Shown piece after piece: positions 1-12,100 of a stretch of 64,000 nucleotides of DNA. The position numbers were made by a program, and so were the translations under genes. The notes under the pieces are model-generated. The model had not been told where the DNA came from and searched no databases. It saw nothing but the letters and a program-made list of their open reading frames with translations. The stretch is from Apostichopus japonicus (taxonomy: Eukaryota > Echinodermata > Holothuroidea > Aspidochirotida > Stichopodidae), in NCBI RefSeq assembly GCF_037975245.1, contig NC_092575.1, forward strand, positions 263,001-327,000, read 5' to 3'. The stretch's first letter is position 1. Each line of letters starts with the position of its first letter.

Positions 1-136
1 GTATTCACTGTAAATACAGTATTCACTGTAAGTACAGTATTCACTGTAAGTACAGTATTCAATAAGGATGAAGATGCTGTACTAGTCATTTAATTCACAC
101 TGTAAGTACAGTATTCAATAAGGATGAAGATGCTGT
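1..136. repeat. short tandem repeat, truncated by window start
   Basis: Units of 16-17 bases (GTATTCACTGTAAGTACA) are followed by a longer direct repeat containing CAATAAGGATGAAGATGCTG, seen twice (about 59-80 and 115-136). The array is cut by the left edge. No coding potential is seen. Confidence 0.7.
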
Positions 137-815
137 TTATCATATTCTTGAAAACTGTGATAAATATCATACTTGTACCAGGATATGTTAACAGTACTAG
201 CCTAATTAATATATATGCCGAACATTAATAACTAATTAATGCTACAGTACGTCCAATCAACAGGACTGTGTAACACAATCATGTAGATCTCCATGCAAGA
301 TGCTCTACAACCATTTGTCATATTCATAATTCCATTAAAATCATTTATTCAGTACTATATATTAATTGCACATTAATATGTATGATCGACTGAGATCAAG
401 CCTACATGAATGAATACATGCTGTATTGTACTGTACATACACAGGCTGGCTGTTTGAACAATTCAGGGCATTATAATCATGTAGTGGCTGCACAACAGTA
501 CTCTAGTACTCAGACAACCACTTTACCACAGCTGTACTCATAACCAGCTATGTCAGTAATTGCTACTGTAAATTACAGATGCATGGGAAAAGTGAATTTC
601 TTTTAAATTGTAACTCAATATAAAGTAGACCTCACTTTCAGCATGCTAACAATTGCTAAAACTCTTTGATCCTACCAAGTACCAACCATGCATTCCAAGA
701 CTTATTTAAGTGTGCAACATATTGTAACAGAGAGAGAAAATGCTTCTGAGAGGTGGCATTGAAATGAGGCTCCAAATTTCCACATTAGAACTATTAATTT
801 GGGAAATAATATTGA
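137..815. other. AT-rich non-coding DNA, nothing recognised
   Basis: No convincing exon, RNA gene or transposon end is seen on either strand. It lies beyond the second exon of the BCR-like gene (on the minus strand), so it may be intron of that gene. Confidence 0.4.
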
Positions 816-829
816 TCATAACCCAACAA

Positions 830-1000
830 TTTCTTTCCAAAAGCTACCAAGATCAAGTGCTTCAAGTAGGGGATGGAATAAATTGCCAGACACAGCCCTC
901 TTTTGGTTGAAAGTACCCACAGAAGAATTAATTCTTTGACGGCTAATTTGACGTTCGCTATTTAGAGGTTTTCCAAACGTTTTTTTTCTTCTTTGTCTTG
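830..1000 (-). mobile_element. possible LINE 3' end relic
   Basis: The minus strand encodes a short stretch with FNQKRAVSGNLFHP and then LGSFWKEIVG. It loosely resembles the C-terminal tail of non-LTR reverse transcriptases (F..RVV..WN.LP......S...FK..L). The similarity is weak and the tryptophan-asparagine signature is degraded. It could be chance. Confidence 0.25.
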
Positions 1001-1009
1001 CAATCAAAC

Positions 1010-1823
1010 TAAACTGTTATTAATATTTAAAATTGTTTTCACTTGATTTGTTTTGGGATGTACAAAGTGTTAATAAATGAATGATTAATCTTCAATTAGC
1101 ATTCAGTACAATCAATTTTGACTTGTGGCCTGTTCCCAAATAAATCTTTGCAAGAGTATTTAGTAAGATGCTGAAGGAGCCATGGTCAAGATTATCCTCC
1201 ATAAATTATTTGAATACACATGGGAGATATATATACTTAAATTGGCATACTCCTATTAGAATGTTCTCCTTCGGGAAAAGTGCCAAAATGCAGTAGGAGA
1301 ACATCTTGTTTGATAGTTTATCAATCTGGATCTGGTCTTTTGTGGCTTGCATGTTGAAGAACATGAATGGAACTACATATGGTGAAATGTTAGACCCCTT
1401 TAGGCCTCCCAGGAGCAGTGGGTACTAAAATTGTTTACTACTGTGTGAAGAGGTTTGTTTACAAGTGTATAAGGCTCTGATAGCAAAAAATCTTCAGTCA
1501 TGATATATTGATGGTGCCATGGAAGGCCAACTTGTGAGCTATCCAGTGATGGGAAGCATTTAGCTAGTGATAACTTCTATCTAGACTTAGAGACCACCTT
1601 ACAGTACTTTTGTGATTTAGTGTGTAAGTCGTTGGGGCTTATAATAGTCGTATGCTACGTACCTTACAGTACTGTATGTCTCTCAGTGAGAATACTGTGT
1701 ATAACAGCATTGTGGAAAACATGGAGCAATGAGGCAATCATCAATAATGGTCAGTGCTCAATATGGAAAGCTTCATGCATCCAGAAAAGAAATTGATGTC
1801 AGCAGATCGGTTAGCACTATATA
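1010..1823. other. non-coding DNA, nothing recognised
   Basis: Neither strand shows a coding region with exon-like borders, nor a repeat with recognisable ends. The adjoining transposon begins at 1832. Confidence 0.4.
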
Positions 1824-1831
1824 CTGTAGAC

Positions 1832-2526
1832 CAGGGTTGTCCAACCTTTTGCAGAGGAGGGCCACATGGAATGATTATGATGAAGGAGGGGGCCGCATGA
1901 ACCCTACGCTCGATTTTTCGATTTTTTGCCCGAAGCCCAAGGCAACAAAATGTGAGCACTGCTCGCGGAGTGCACTGATTTATTTTCCTTCCTGATAAAA
2001 CAGATGAATAAAGTCCAGCCGCCCCCCCTCCGCTGAGAGTGTCACACAAACTGACCTGTATGCAGTTTTTTGGACCCAGAAGGTTCGAATGATTGATTAT
2101 ATAGCTTAAAATTGTTATCAATAAATCTGCTCACTAAAATTTCGCACCGTACACTAGCAGGCGCGTAGCCAGGAATTTGCCAAGGGAGGGGTGAAACTGT
2201 AGATTCGGCATTGCAAACTATCTAAGCGGAGCGCCACCATGGTTGGCGCGAAGCGTACAAGAAAATTTTGGCTGTAAATGCCTCCCAGATCGCTGGAAAT
2301 GGCACTTCCCAGGCCTTGTAAGTTGCATTTTAGCATTTTCTCTTTTGAAAATACTAGCGATATCATAAAAACATTAAAAAAAATTTAAAAATATGCTCAA
2401 GGGGGAGGCGGCTGCCCCCTTCGCCCCCCCCTTGGCTACGCGCCTGCAGTACAGCATCTGGTGGGGCGGACGCAACCCTGCGGCGGGCCGGACTGTGGCC
2501 CGCGGGCCGTAGGTTGGACAACCCTG
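1832..2526. mobile_element. non-autonomous hAT-type DNA transposon
   Basis: The element starts CAGGGTTGTCCAACC and ends GGTTGGACAACCCTG, a near-perfect terminal inverted repeat of about 16 bases. It is flanked by a perfect 8-base duplication CTGTAGAC (1824-1831 and 2527-2534). Eight-base duplications and CAGGG-type ends are hallmarks of the hAT superfamily. The right end has the GGCCCGCGGGCC motif common near hAT termini. No transposase remains, so it is a 695-base non-autonomous copy. A second element (2158-2446) is inserted inside it. Confidence 0.85.
2158..2446. mobile_element. nested short transposon with CAGGCGCGTAGCC ends
   Basis: The 13-base terminal inverted repeat CAGGCGCGTAGCC / GGCTACGCGCCTG is perfect. 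The target duplication is unclear: GTACACTA and GTACAGCA match 6 of 8 only if the border is shifted by one or two bases. The interior carries the shared core around GCGCCACCATGGTTGGCGC (2231-2249) and a C-rich 3' end. It lies inside the hAT-type element 1832-2526, so it inserted later. Confidence 0.7.
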
Positions 2527-2534
2527 CTGTAGAC

Positions 2535-2999
2535 GATACAGTAACAATTTTCAGGTTTTTAAGCTAAGACTGTAACATAGTACAGATCTTACAGGCACAT
2601 ATATGAATTGAATATTTCAACCAAACACTTGAAAACAAAAATAAAACAACAATGTATAGTAACAAGTAATCACATCCCTTTTTTCTTTCCTGGGTTAAAA
2701 TAATAATCTTTGATTAAGTTGTTTTGACAAGGTACTACCCTTCTGAAAGTTGATGACATATGATATTGTAAATGGAAGTGGAAAATGCTCTCAGCCACTT
2801 AAAAGAGGAAAGGTCAAATCCTGCTCACAGTGACATAGAAAAGCCATTCATTAAGGAAATGGAATTGTAAGATGTAAGGATGTTTTGGAGAAAGATGTTA
2901 GATCTGTCATATATTGTTTCTCCTAATTTACAGTAACACTAAGTGTTGCCCATCCCAGGCTTTCAGATATAATGAGTGATGAACGTTTATTTCTGAAAT
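2535..2999. other. non-coding DNA, nothing recognised
   Basis: AT-rich sequence between a transposon and a dispersed repeat. No exon or RNA gene can be supported. Confidence 0.4.
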
Positions 3000-3800
3000 A
3001 TACAGAACTGTGACTTACAGGTTTCAGAAATGGTGACCAATATGGCCAACTTTCCAATTTGACCAATGACCACCTCAAATGACCTTTGACCTCAGCAAAA
3101 TATAAGGGTTCTTGTACTCAATAAGTTGGAGCCACATAAATTGAAGCTTTCCATTATGAGTTTGAGAGCAAAAGGGTTTTTGGACTTTGACCAGTGCTGT
3201 CTCAAATGACCTTTGACCTCCACAGAAAACATCAAGTTCCTTCTTCCCAATATGGGGCATGCACATACTACATATGAAGTTTATTCACCGTACGTTTTGT
3301 TAGTTATCATGTTTACAGGATGCCAGACTAAAAACTCAAATGACCTTTGATCTCCACAGAACACAATACGAATCTTCCACTCAATACTGTGCATCAATGT
3401 CCTACATATGGAGTTTATCCAACACTTACTATGTGAGTTAACATGTGTACAAGGTTTTTGGAATTTGACCAGACCTAGAGCGACAGAAAAACAATGAGTT
3501 TCTTATTCTCAATATGGTGCATTCACAAACCAAATTATACGAAGTTCATCCACTCAACAGTATCAGACTTTGACCTCTATTGACCTCAAATGAGCTTTGA
3601 GCTTTACAAGAGACACTACAGTTCTTCTACTCTATACCAAATAAGAAGTTCTTCACCTGCCATACAGGTTTCCACGTTTACCAACCAAGATGTCACACAC
3701 ACATGCTAACATACACACATACGCACATACACTCCATCACCATTGCATAGATTCATTTTGCCTCTGGCAAGGAATAAACAAAATTAAAGGCAATTTTGGA
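3000..3800 (+). repeat. dispersed repeat of degenerate ~150-base units with TGACCTTTGACCT motifs
   Basis: Three or four diverged units each carry 'CAAATGACCTTTGACCTC', then 'CAATATGG/GTGCAT' and 'ATATGAAGTTTAT'. The block ends in 'CATTGCATAGATTC' and 'GGCAAGGAAT'. The same end is found reversed near 33160-33225, which shows a dispersed family. Exact TGACCTTTGACCT occurs at 3080-3092 and 3207-3219, with a one-base variant at 3341-3353. Confidence 0.7.
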
Positions 3801-4224
3801 GCTTCTGAGGATAAGTTACAAGGGTAAGTACTTTGAGTGCTAGCTGGTTTCAAATACTAATTTCAGCAGCCTCAAATTTGTTAGACAATTTCAAAAGCAC
3901 AACATTTGCTACTAGAAGAATATATATGATTTGAGGGCGACACTTAATGTCTTTGAAAGTATTTTATATCATGAGTGACCATTTTTGGACTTTCTAGCTA
4001 TGTACAGAGTAAAAAGAGTGGTGAGTCTTTGCAGTTTGATTTGACAATAATTTTGAACAACACTAACAAACTGTAGATAACAGGGCTAAACAAGCTTCAT
4101 AAGATGTAGCATGACTATGCAAACTGAAATGACCTATGCAGTAAGTACAGTGTGCAGTACAGGGTCACATACAAAAAAATTCCAGGTAATCAATGAGGCA
4201 TGATGCAACAATAACAGTACAGTA

Positions 4225-4797
4225 TCAAAAGACACTTAAGGCTGGTACTACCTGTAGTACAATACTTAACAACTAACTTAAAAGAGCAGCCATACTTGTG
4301 TACCTGGGCACTGTGTAAACAGAAATAACATGCAAATTATTTGATATTCCTATGATCACCATAAATATTATAAAACTTACTGGTTTATATATTTACGAGT
4401 GACCCGCTTACCTGTCTCCCCACAACATTAGCACCTCATTCTACCGTGTCTATAGTGTAAACTGGTAATCTTTTAACACTGTGCACCCTCAGTGACCGGT
4501 CCTATCCCGTCAATGCCCTTCCTTCTCATTCTACCATCCAAAGTGTTTACTCATGCGTTTTCGTAGTGGATTCAAATCTTTCGAAAACTGCCCGGATTAC
4601 ATTGGATTATTACCTTCTTTACATCCTATTGGATTTCTAAGCGTTTCAAAAGACACTTAAGGCTGGTACTAGTAAAAAACTTAACAATTAACTTAAAAAG
4701 GATAAATGGCATAAGAGCAGCCATACTTGTGTACCTGGGAACTGTAAACAGAAATAACATGCAAATTATTTGATATTCCTATGATCACCATAAATAC
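4225..4797 (+). repeat. direct duplication of ~145 bases flanking an inserted segment
   Basis: The segment starting TCAAAAGACACTTAAGGCTG (4225-4368) recurs at 4645-4797 with small gaps. Both copies share 'CATACTTGTGTACCTGGG' and 'TGATATTCCTATGATCACC'. The spacer (about 4395-4640) contains GCTTACCTGTCTCC, related to the terminal repeat of the element at 5637-5840. Confidence 0.75.
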
Positions 4798-5009
4798 TGT
4801 ATGACAATGATACTCTGTGAAAGCACTGTGAAAGCTTGCTAATATGGCTCATGCTTCTCCATGGCTGTTGTAAAGTACAACATAACAAAGATAACTGTGC
4901 GGTTCAACTAAAGCAGGAATATGAAGACAATCTGATGAATGCAACATACTGTACTGTATGGTGCAAAGACAACTATGTATTGTAACCTTACATTCAAATT
5001 TAACAGAGT

Positions 5010-5575
5010 AATAAGTGTACATAGTAAGTTTGGGTTTTTATATAGCATAATTGTAGTAAAAATATAGTAGGTTTGGGCTTTTACATAGCATAGTTTTAAT
5101 AATACTGTAGTAAGTTTGGGCTTTTACATACAGTAGCATACTGTAACTTTAGTAAAACTATGGTAAGTTTGGGCTTTAACATACCATAACTGTAGTAATA
5201 CTATGGTATGTTTGGGCTTTTACATCTGTAGCATAATTTTAGTAAAACTATGGTAAGTTTGGGCTTTTACATAGCATAATTATAGTAATACTATAAAGTA
5301 AGTTTGGGTTACATAGCATAATTTTAGTATTTTCTATAGTAAGTTTGGGGGTTTATATAGCATACTTTTAGTAATACTGTAGTACGTTTTAGCTTTTAAA
5401 TAGCATAATTGGAGTAATATATATATAGTAAGTTTGGGCTTTTACACAGCATAATTTTAGTAATTTTACTTTAGTAAGTTTGGGCTTTTATAATTGTAGT
5501 AATACTGTAGTAAGTTTGGGCTTTTACATAGCATAATTTTAGTTATACTGTAGTAAGTTTGGGAGGGGGGCATAA
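5010..5575. repeat. tandem array of ~60-base units
   Basis: About nine imperfect units of 'AGTAAGTTTGGGCTTTTACA' plus 'TAGCATAATTTTAGTAATAC'. Unit length varies by indels. It is non-coding and lies beyond exon 2 of the BCR-like gene. Confidence 0.8.
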
Positions 5576-5636
5576 TTGCAACTTAGCACCTACTGTACTG
5601 TACAGTAAGTTTAACAATCGTTTACTTCACTCCTGT

Positions 5637-5840
5637 CTTACCTGCCTCCTACTACACTAATGCCACTGGTATGATTTTTGCACTGCGCCCCCCTGTGTGA
5701 CCTCCCCTACTGGTCACTGCATGCACACTATCGCTTCCTTCTGAATGTGCAGTACCATTCTGAAGTGAAACGTGTGTTTTTTAACTCTTTTGTTTACGCA
5801 TATTATACCAGTGGCGTTAGTGTAGTGGGAGACAGGTAAG
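5637..5840. mobile_element. MITE-like element with 36-base terminal inverted repeats
   Basis: Positions 5637-5672 and 5805-5840 are inverted copies of each other with three mismatches. They begin CTTACCTGCCTCC and end GGGAGACAGGTAAG. The 204-base length and absence of coding sequence fit a miniature inverted-repeat element. No clear target duplication is seen, and the superfamily is not assigned. Confidence 0.75.
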
Positions 5841-6039
5841 TATCGTCTTTCATAAATACCCAAACCAGTAAGTTTTGGGGGTTTCATTATCAATGCAAAA
5901 TCTGCTATCCATCTACTGTGGCATTAATGTAGCAATTTTGCATAACAATGGTTACTTAGTACTAGTGCAGATCTATAACTCCTTCCCCGTCATACAGTAA
6001 ATACAGTCATCCAAGAGAAAGGCAAAACAGTAATTATAC

Positions 6040-6143
6040 CTGAAGGCTATGAGTTACTGGAGGAGGTTGCTGCGAAGAGCTCTCCAAGATGGAGGGTCTC
6101 TTTCTGATGCTTGGACTTGGGCCTCGAATTCGTCCCTCATTTT
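6040..6143 (-). CDS. exon 2 of the BCR-like gene (putative)
   Basis: On the minus strand a TTTACTTCTACAG acceptor precedes 104 open bases that end at a CAG|GTATAA donor. Exon 1 ends with one spare base (G). Adding it gives 35 uninterrupted codons including IRGPSPSIRKRPSILES, a serine/proline/arginine-rich stretch with a basophilic kinase-type RKRPSI site. The phase match and the low-complexity style shared with exon 1 support it. No further downstream exon was found in 1-6039. Confidence 0.65.
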
Positions 6144-9100
6144 CTGTAGAAGTAAACAGAGGGATAATTAATAAATATATTTGGTTGTTTAGAATTTCCA
6201 AACTATGTGAATGTCTAATGTTTTACAACATGACTAATTTATAAAATAACTACTGTGTGGTGCTGTGTACATACAGTATAGATTTAGTACTACTGTAGTG
6301 TACTGCAGTGTATCTTTCACTTCCAGTATCTTTATCTTCTTACAGTACTACTGTATATAGTATAGATTCAGTACTACTGTAGTGTACTGCAGTGTATCTT
6401 TCACTTCCAGTATCTTTATCTTCTTACAGTACTACTGTATTCAGTACTACTGTAGTGTACTGCAGTGTATCTTTCACTTCCAGTATCTTTATCTTCTTAC
6501 AGTATTGTACATACATTATAGATTTAGTACTACTGTAGTGTACTGCAGTGTATCTTTCACTTCCAATATCTTTATCTTCTTACAGTACTACTGTATATAG
6601 TATAGATTCAGTACTACTGTAGTGTACTGCAGTGTATCTTTCACTTCCAGTATCTTTATCTTCTTACAGTACTACTGTATATAGTATAGATTCAGTACTA
6701 CTGTAGTGTACTGCAGTGTATCTTTCACTTCCAGTATCTTTATCTTCACACAGGCATACAATATAGATTCAGTACTACTGTAGTGTACTGCAGTGTACAG
6801 TATCTTTCACTTCCAATATCTTTATCTTCTTACAGTATTGTACATACATTATAGATTTAGTACTACTGTAGTGTACTGCAGTGTATCTTTCACTTCCAGT
6901 ATCTTTATCTTCTTACAGTACTACTGTATATAGTATAGATTCAGTACTACTGTAGTGTACTGCAGTGTATCTTTCACTTCCAGTATCTTTATCTTCTTAC
7001 AGTATTGTACATACATTATAGATTTAGTACTACTGTAGTGTACTGCAGTGTATCTTTCACTTCCAATATCTTTATCTTCTTACAGTACTACTGTATATAG
7101 TATAGATTCAGAACTACTGTAGTGTACTGCAGTGTATCTTTCACTTCCAGTATCTTTATCTTCACACAGGCATACAGTATAGATTCAGTACTACTGTAGT
7201 GTACTGCAGTGTATCTTTCACTTCCAGTATCTTTATCTTCTTACAGTACTACTGTATATAGTATAGATTCAGTACTACTGTAGTGTACTGCAGTGTATCT
7301 TTCACTTCCAGTATCTTTATCTTCACACAGGCATACAATATAGATTCAGTACTACTGTAGTGTACTGCAGTGTACAGTATCTTTCACTTCCAATATCTTT
7401 ATCTTCTTACAGTATTGTACATACATTATAGATTTAGTACTACTGTAGTGTACTGCAGTGTATCTTTCACTTCCAATATCTTTATCTTCTTACAGTACTA
7501 CTGTATATAGTATAGATTCAGTACTACTGTAGTGTACTGCAGTGTATCTTTCACTTCCAGTATCTTTATCTTCACACAGGCATACAGTATAGATTCAGTA
7601 CTACTGTAGTGTACTGCAGTGTATCTTTCACTTCCAGTATCTTTATCTTCTTACAGTACTACTGTATATAGTATAGATTCAGTACTACTGTAGTGTACTG
7701 CAGTGTATCTTTCACTTCCAATATCTTTATCTTCTTACAGTACTACTGTATATAGTATAGATTCAGTACTACTGTAGTGTACTGCAGTGTATCTTTCACT
7801 TCCAGTATCTTTATCTTCACACAGGCATACAGTATAGATTCAGTACTACTGTAGTGTACTGCAGTGTATCTTTCACTTCCAGTATCTTTATCTTCACACA
7901 GGCATACAATATAGATTCAGTACTACTGTAGTGTACTGCAGTGTACAGTATCTTTCACTTCCAATATCTTTATCTTCTTACAGTATTGTACATACATTAT
8001 AGATTTAGTACTACTGTAGTGTACTGCAGTGTATCTTTCACTTCCAATATCTTTATCTTCTTACAGTACTACTGTATATAGTATAGATTCAGTACTACTG
8101 TAGTGTACTGCAGTGTATCTTTCACTTCCAGTATCTTTATCTTCACACAGGCATACAGTATAGATTCAGTACTACTGTAGTGTACTGCAGTGTATCTTTC
8201 ACTTCCAGTATCTTTATCTTCTTACAGTACTACTGTATATAGTATAGATTCAGTACTACTGTAGTGTACTGCAGTGTATCTTTCACTTCCAATATCTTTA
8301 TCTTCTTACAGTACTACTGTATATAGTATAGATTCAGTACTACTGTAGTGTACTGCAGTGTATCTTTCACTTCCAGTATCTTTATCTTCACACAGGCATA
8401 CAGTATAGATTCAGTACTACTGTAGTGTACTGCAGTGTATCTTTCACTTCCAGTATCTTTACCTTCATACAGGCATACAGTATAGATTCAGTACTACTGT
8501 AGTGTACTGCAGTGTATCTTACAGTATGCACGGTATAGCTACTGTGCAGTACTGATCATTTTAACTCAAATGTAGTCAGTGCAGTCACATCTTTTCTTTG
8601 GAACACATTTGAAGTGTGAGGGAGAGGCAGTATTTACAGGTTTTACAAGTTCTGAGAGCAACTAAGTCATGAAACTTATGAAACTCAAGTGATGAAACTC
8701 AGTTAAATGAAACCTCTGTGATAAAAAGGCCATGATTTCTATTTTGAGAGTTCACCATTGTGTTTGAAAACAACATGTCAATGAGGGTTGAATACAGTGT
8801 GAACTTTCAGATGAACAGATAATGTTTAAAGTTTCCTATTGCACACTGTAATTATATACCATCATCCATGTTATCCTTGAGTCTTAAAAAGTGAGGTGCG
8901 GTAGCAAGGCAGAGTTTAAATTTATGCTGCATTGAGGGAGGATGGTTGGGTCATTTATGTACTCAACTTGTGGTTTCATCAGAGACAATGCAGTTAACAC
9001 TTCAATTACTGATCAGTGGAAGAGTCAAGTAAAGTCTTATGCCCCAGTCATACTTCTGCGGTTTGGGCCGTAGATGCGTTTCAGTTCTCTCCACGACTAT

Positions 9101-12100
9101 CCATAGTACATCCGTAGTAAATCCATAGTAAATCCGTAACAAACCCGTAGCAAAACCGTGATAGTCCGTGGTGGACCGTAGCGCTTCCATAGCCTTGTTT
9201 CTTCCGCAGCCCGAATTTTGAAATGTTCAAAAATTAAATTTCTTCCACCTATTCCCACGGTCAACCGTAGCACAACTGTAGCTTGCCTTATCACAACCGT
9301 GGCGACCATAGCATAACCGTAGCATTTCCGCCATTGACCGTAGCCAGAAAAGCACTACGGGGAGGCTACGGATATGCTACGGTTGTACCACGGTGTCCAC
9401 GGTATCACTGCCGATGTGCTAGGGATATATACCACAGATGTGCTACGGATATGCCACGGATATGCTACGGATATGCCACGGATATGCTACGGATATGCTA
9501 CGGATATGCCACGGATATGCTAAGGATATGCTACGACAGTGTCTTGGTACCTGCAGTTATACTAAGGGTACGCTGCGACTGTGTTTCTGATATGTTTCTG
9601 ATATGCTACGGTTGTACCACTGTATCTACGGTTACGCTACGGTCTTACAAACTACACACATGTTTTTGCATGCTTCCACGTTGCCAACATAACATCGTCT
9701 GTATTAAATCGCCATTCCATGCAGAGACTCGATGCACTAACATGATTGCAGCCAAAACGAAATGTTCCGGGAGGAGGGGTAGCACTAGGAAATCACCAAC
9801 CCCGCCCACACCCCCTCCTGCACCCACTAAGCCAGAGGCGTGGCTTCTTCTTCCTCCAAGAATTTTTAAAGCAGTTCTCTACTCATTGACATGATGTAGA
9901 TTTGGCTTCGTGGGGTGAATGTGTAGGTGTGAATAACAACAATGTAGACCTAAGTGACTTTGCCTATAATGGTATTTACAAGTGGAATAAATGTCCTATC
10001 ATAATCCCATAGACCATGGGACCATAGCTCATCCGTAGCCACCGTAGTGAGCCCGTTGCTTGCCCCTAGTGCTTCCCTTGATGCTGTAGCACAACCGTTG
10101 TGAGACCGTCCCATAACCGTGACATTCCACAGCAATTCTGTTGCATTTCCTCACTACATCCTTGGATCTTCCTTAGAGGCCATAGTCACACCTCAGTGCA
10201 ACCGTAAAACGTGTACATCCGCGAACAAAATACTGCCCAAACCGCAGAAGTGTGACAGGGGCATTATTTCAAGTTGCAAAACTTTACACCAATTTACAAT
10301 ATATATTAAATGAGTATCCTAGTTGACATCAAAGCAATCACGTTCAATGTAAATGTACAGCTGAAAACTTCCATTTATAAGTACAGTATATACTTAGAAA
10401 TATGCACAACTTACAAGTTGTTTTGTTCTACATTTTGCATTTACTTAAATTTACTAACAAAAAGGTATCAATAGGGATCGATATATGGATCAACAGGAAT
10501 CAACTGTTTATGACATGTTTATGACAGGCATGATCAGTTGCAAGTTTGAAAGTTTAAAACCTACTGTATAGTGAACGCTCATGTCCATAAAAGGCAATGT
10601 AGGTCTAATGCAGCCTCAATTTACTTCACAAATAGGAAACAGGAACAATTGTCTCCACTTGGTTATAAGAAGGAAGTAACAGAATAATATGTACTGCACA
10701 GTGCACACACAAGTGCTGGTAGTGTGGCAAAGTCACTGGCCCTAGTGTATTGTGTATGCAGCTGTGTCTGTATCCTACAGTACAAGTACAGCACCACAGC
10801 TGTACAACACACTGCATCCCAACTGAAGGAAAAGGTTAACCGTAGAACACTGTGACGAGAAATCACTATCAAACCACAGGCACATAATCTAATGGCTACA
10901 GGCTAATAATCTGATTCATGACACCACTTGCCAATGAATTCATTCAAAATGTATACTAAATAAGTTACATGCAGAGTGTTCAAGCTGTATGAAGCCTCAC
11001 TTCTTTCCCTAGAGGTGCATTGAGATGATAATGCACCAAATCATGCTCCAAACAGCCTAGAATATTCAAAGCATGTCAAATTCATGATTCACAATGACCA
11101 TGTTGGGCTAATGTAGGTAATTGTATTGACAATGCTCGCCGTCAACTGCAAACATGTGTCTTTCTCACTACTTTCTGCATCTTAAATATGTTATGCAATA
11201 ACTTAGTACCAAATTAATTTTAAAACTAACTGACTTTATAGTTTCTGTTTTCAAGTTTGTTTAATTGAGTTAATTACTGTACATTGCAATATAATGTAGT
11301 ACGTGTACATGAGTTGTTCAATTGTCATTAAATAGTAATATCTTTTTTCGTAGGGTTATCAATTAATAAAATGTTTTTCTATTCATTATTATTGCCTTTA
11401 AATCATTTGGTTTATTACTAAATATATATTAGGTTATATTAGGTAAAACATTGGTGGGTGATGTCCGAAACAAGATCTATTTGGCAGGGTGATGTCCGAA
11501 ACAAGAGTCAAGAAAAAAAAATTCCGAGAGGACATGACCCAGAATTTTCAGCGTTTGGTTAATATGCTTATGTTGTGGTTTTAGTTTATGGTATAATTGT
11601 TACCATTACTTTCAATTTTGCTCTTTGCTTTATTTCAGGAAAAATTGAAATTTTGCTAATGATACTCTAATATTTTTATAATAACATTATCAATATCATT
11701 GAAAACTTGTCTTATAATAGCAAATTTTATTTAAATAAAGAAAATAACAACAGAATTCCCAAATGTAGCAGTAATGGAATGACACACCACCATTAATAAA
11801 AAAGAACAAATTTTGGAATATTTATAGATTGTCACACTTTCAACCATCTTGAATACAATTTCCGGAAATAGTTTAAGGTCTGGTCAATTCTGATTCATAA
11901 ATTAGAGATATAAGTTATGTTATAAAGTAAATGTTATATAAATTATGTTATTTATTTAGAATAGAAGTTCTTTATTGTAATTTGAAATTTGCTACCTCTG
12001 GCAACCAATTTGGGAGCTTTAACGTGAACAGACCCACATACTGTACACACTGGAACTGTATAGATACAAGCTGTTGGCTTAAAAACAAACATAACTGCAC

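Noticed and set aside
9283-9894. 203-codon open frame with YGYATDMLRICYG repeats
   Set aside because: It is the translation of a 12-base tandem array inside a non-autonomous transposon; no domain and no splice signals.
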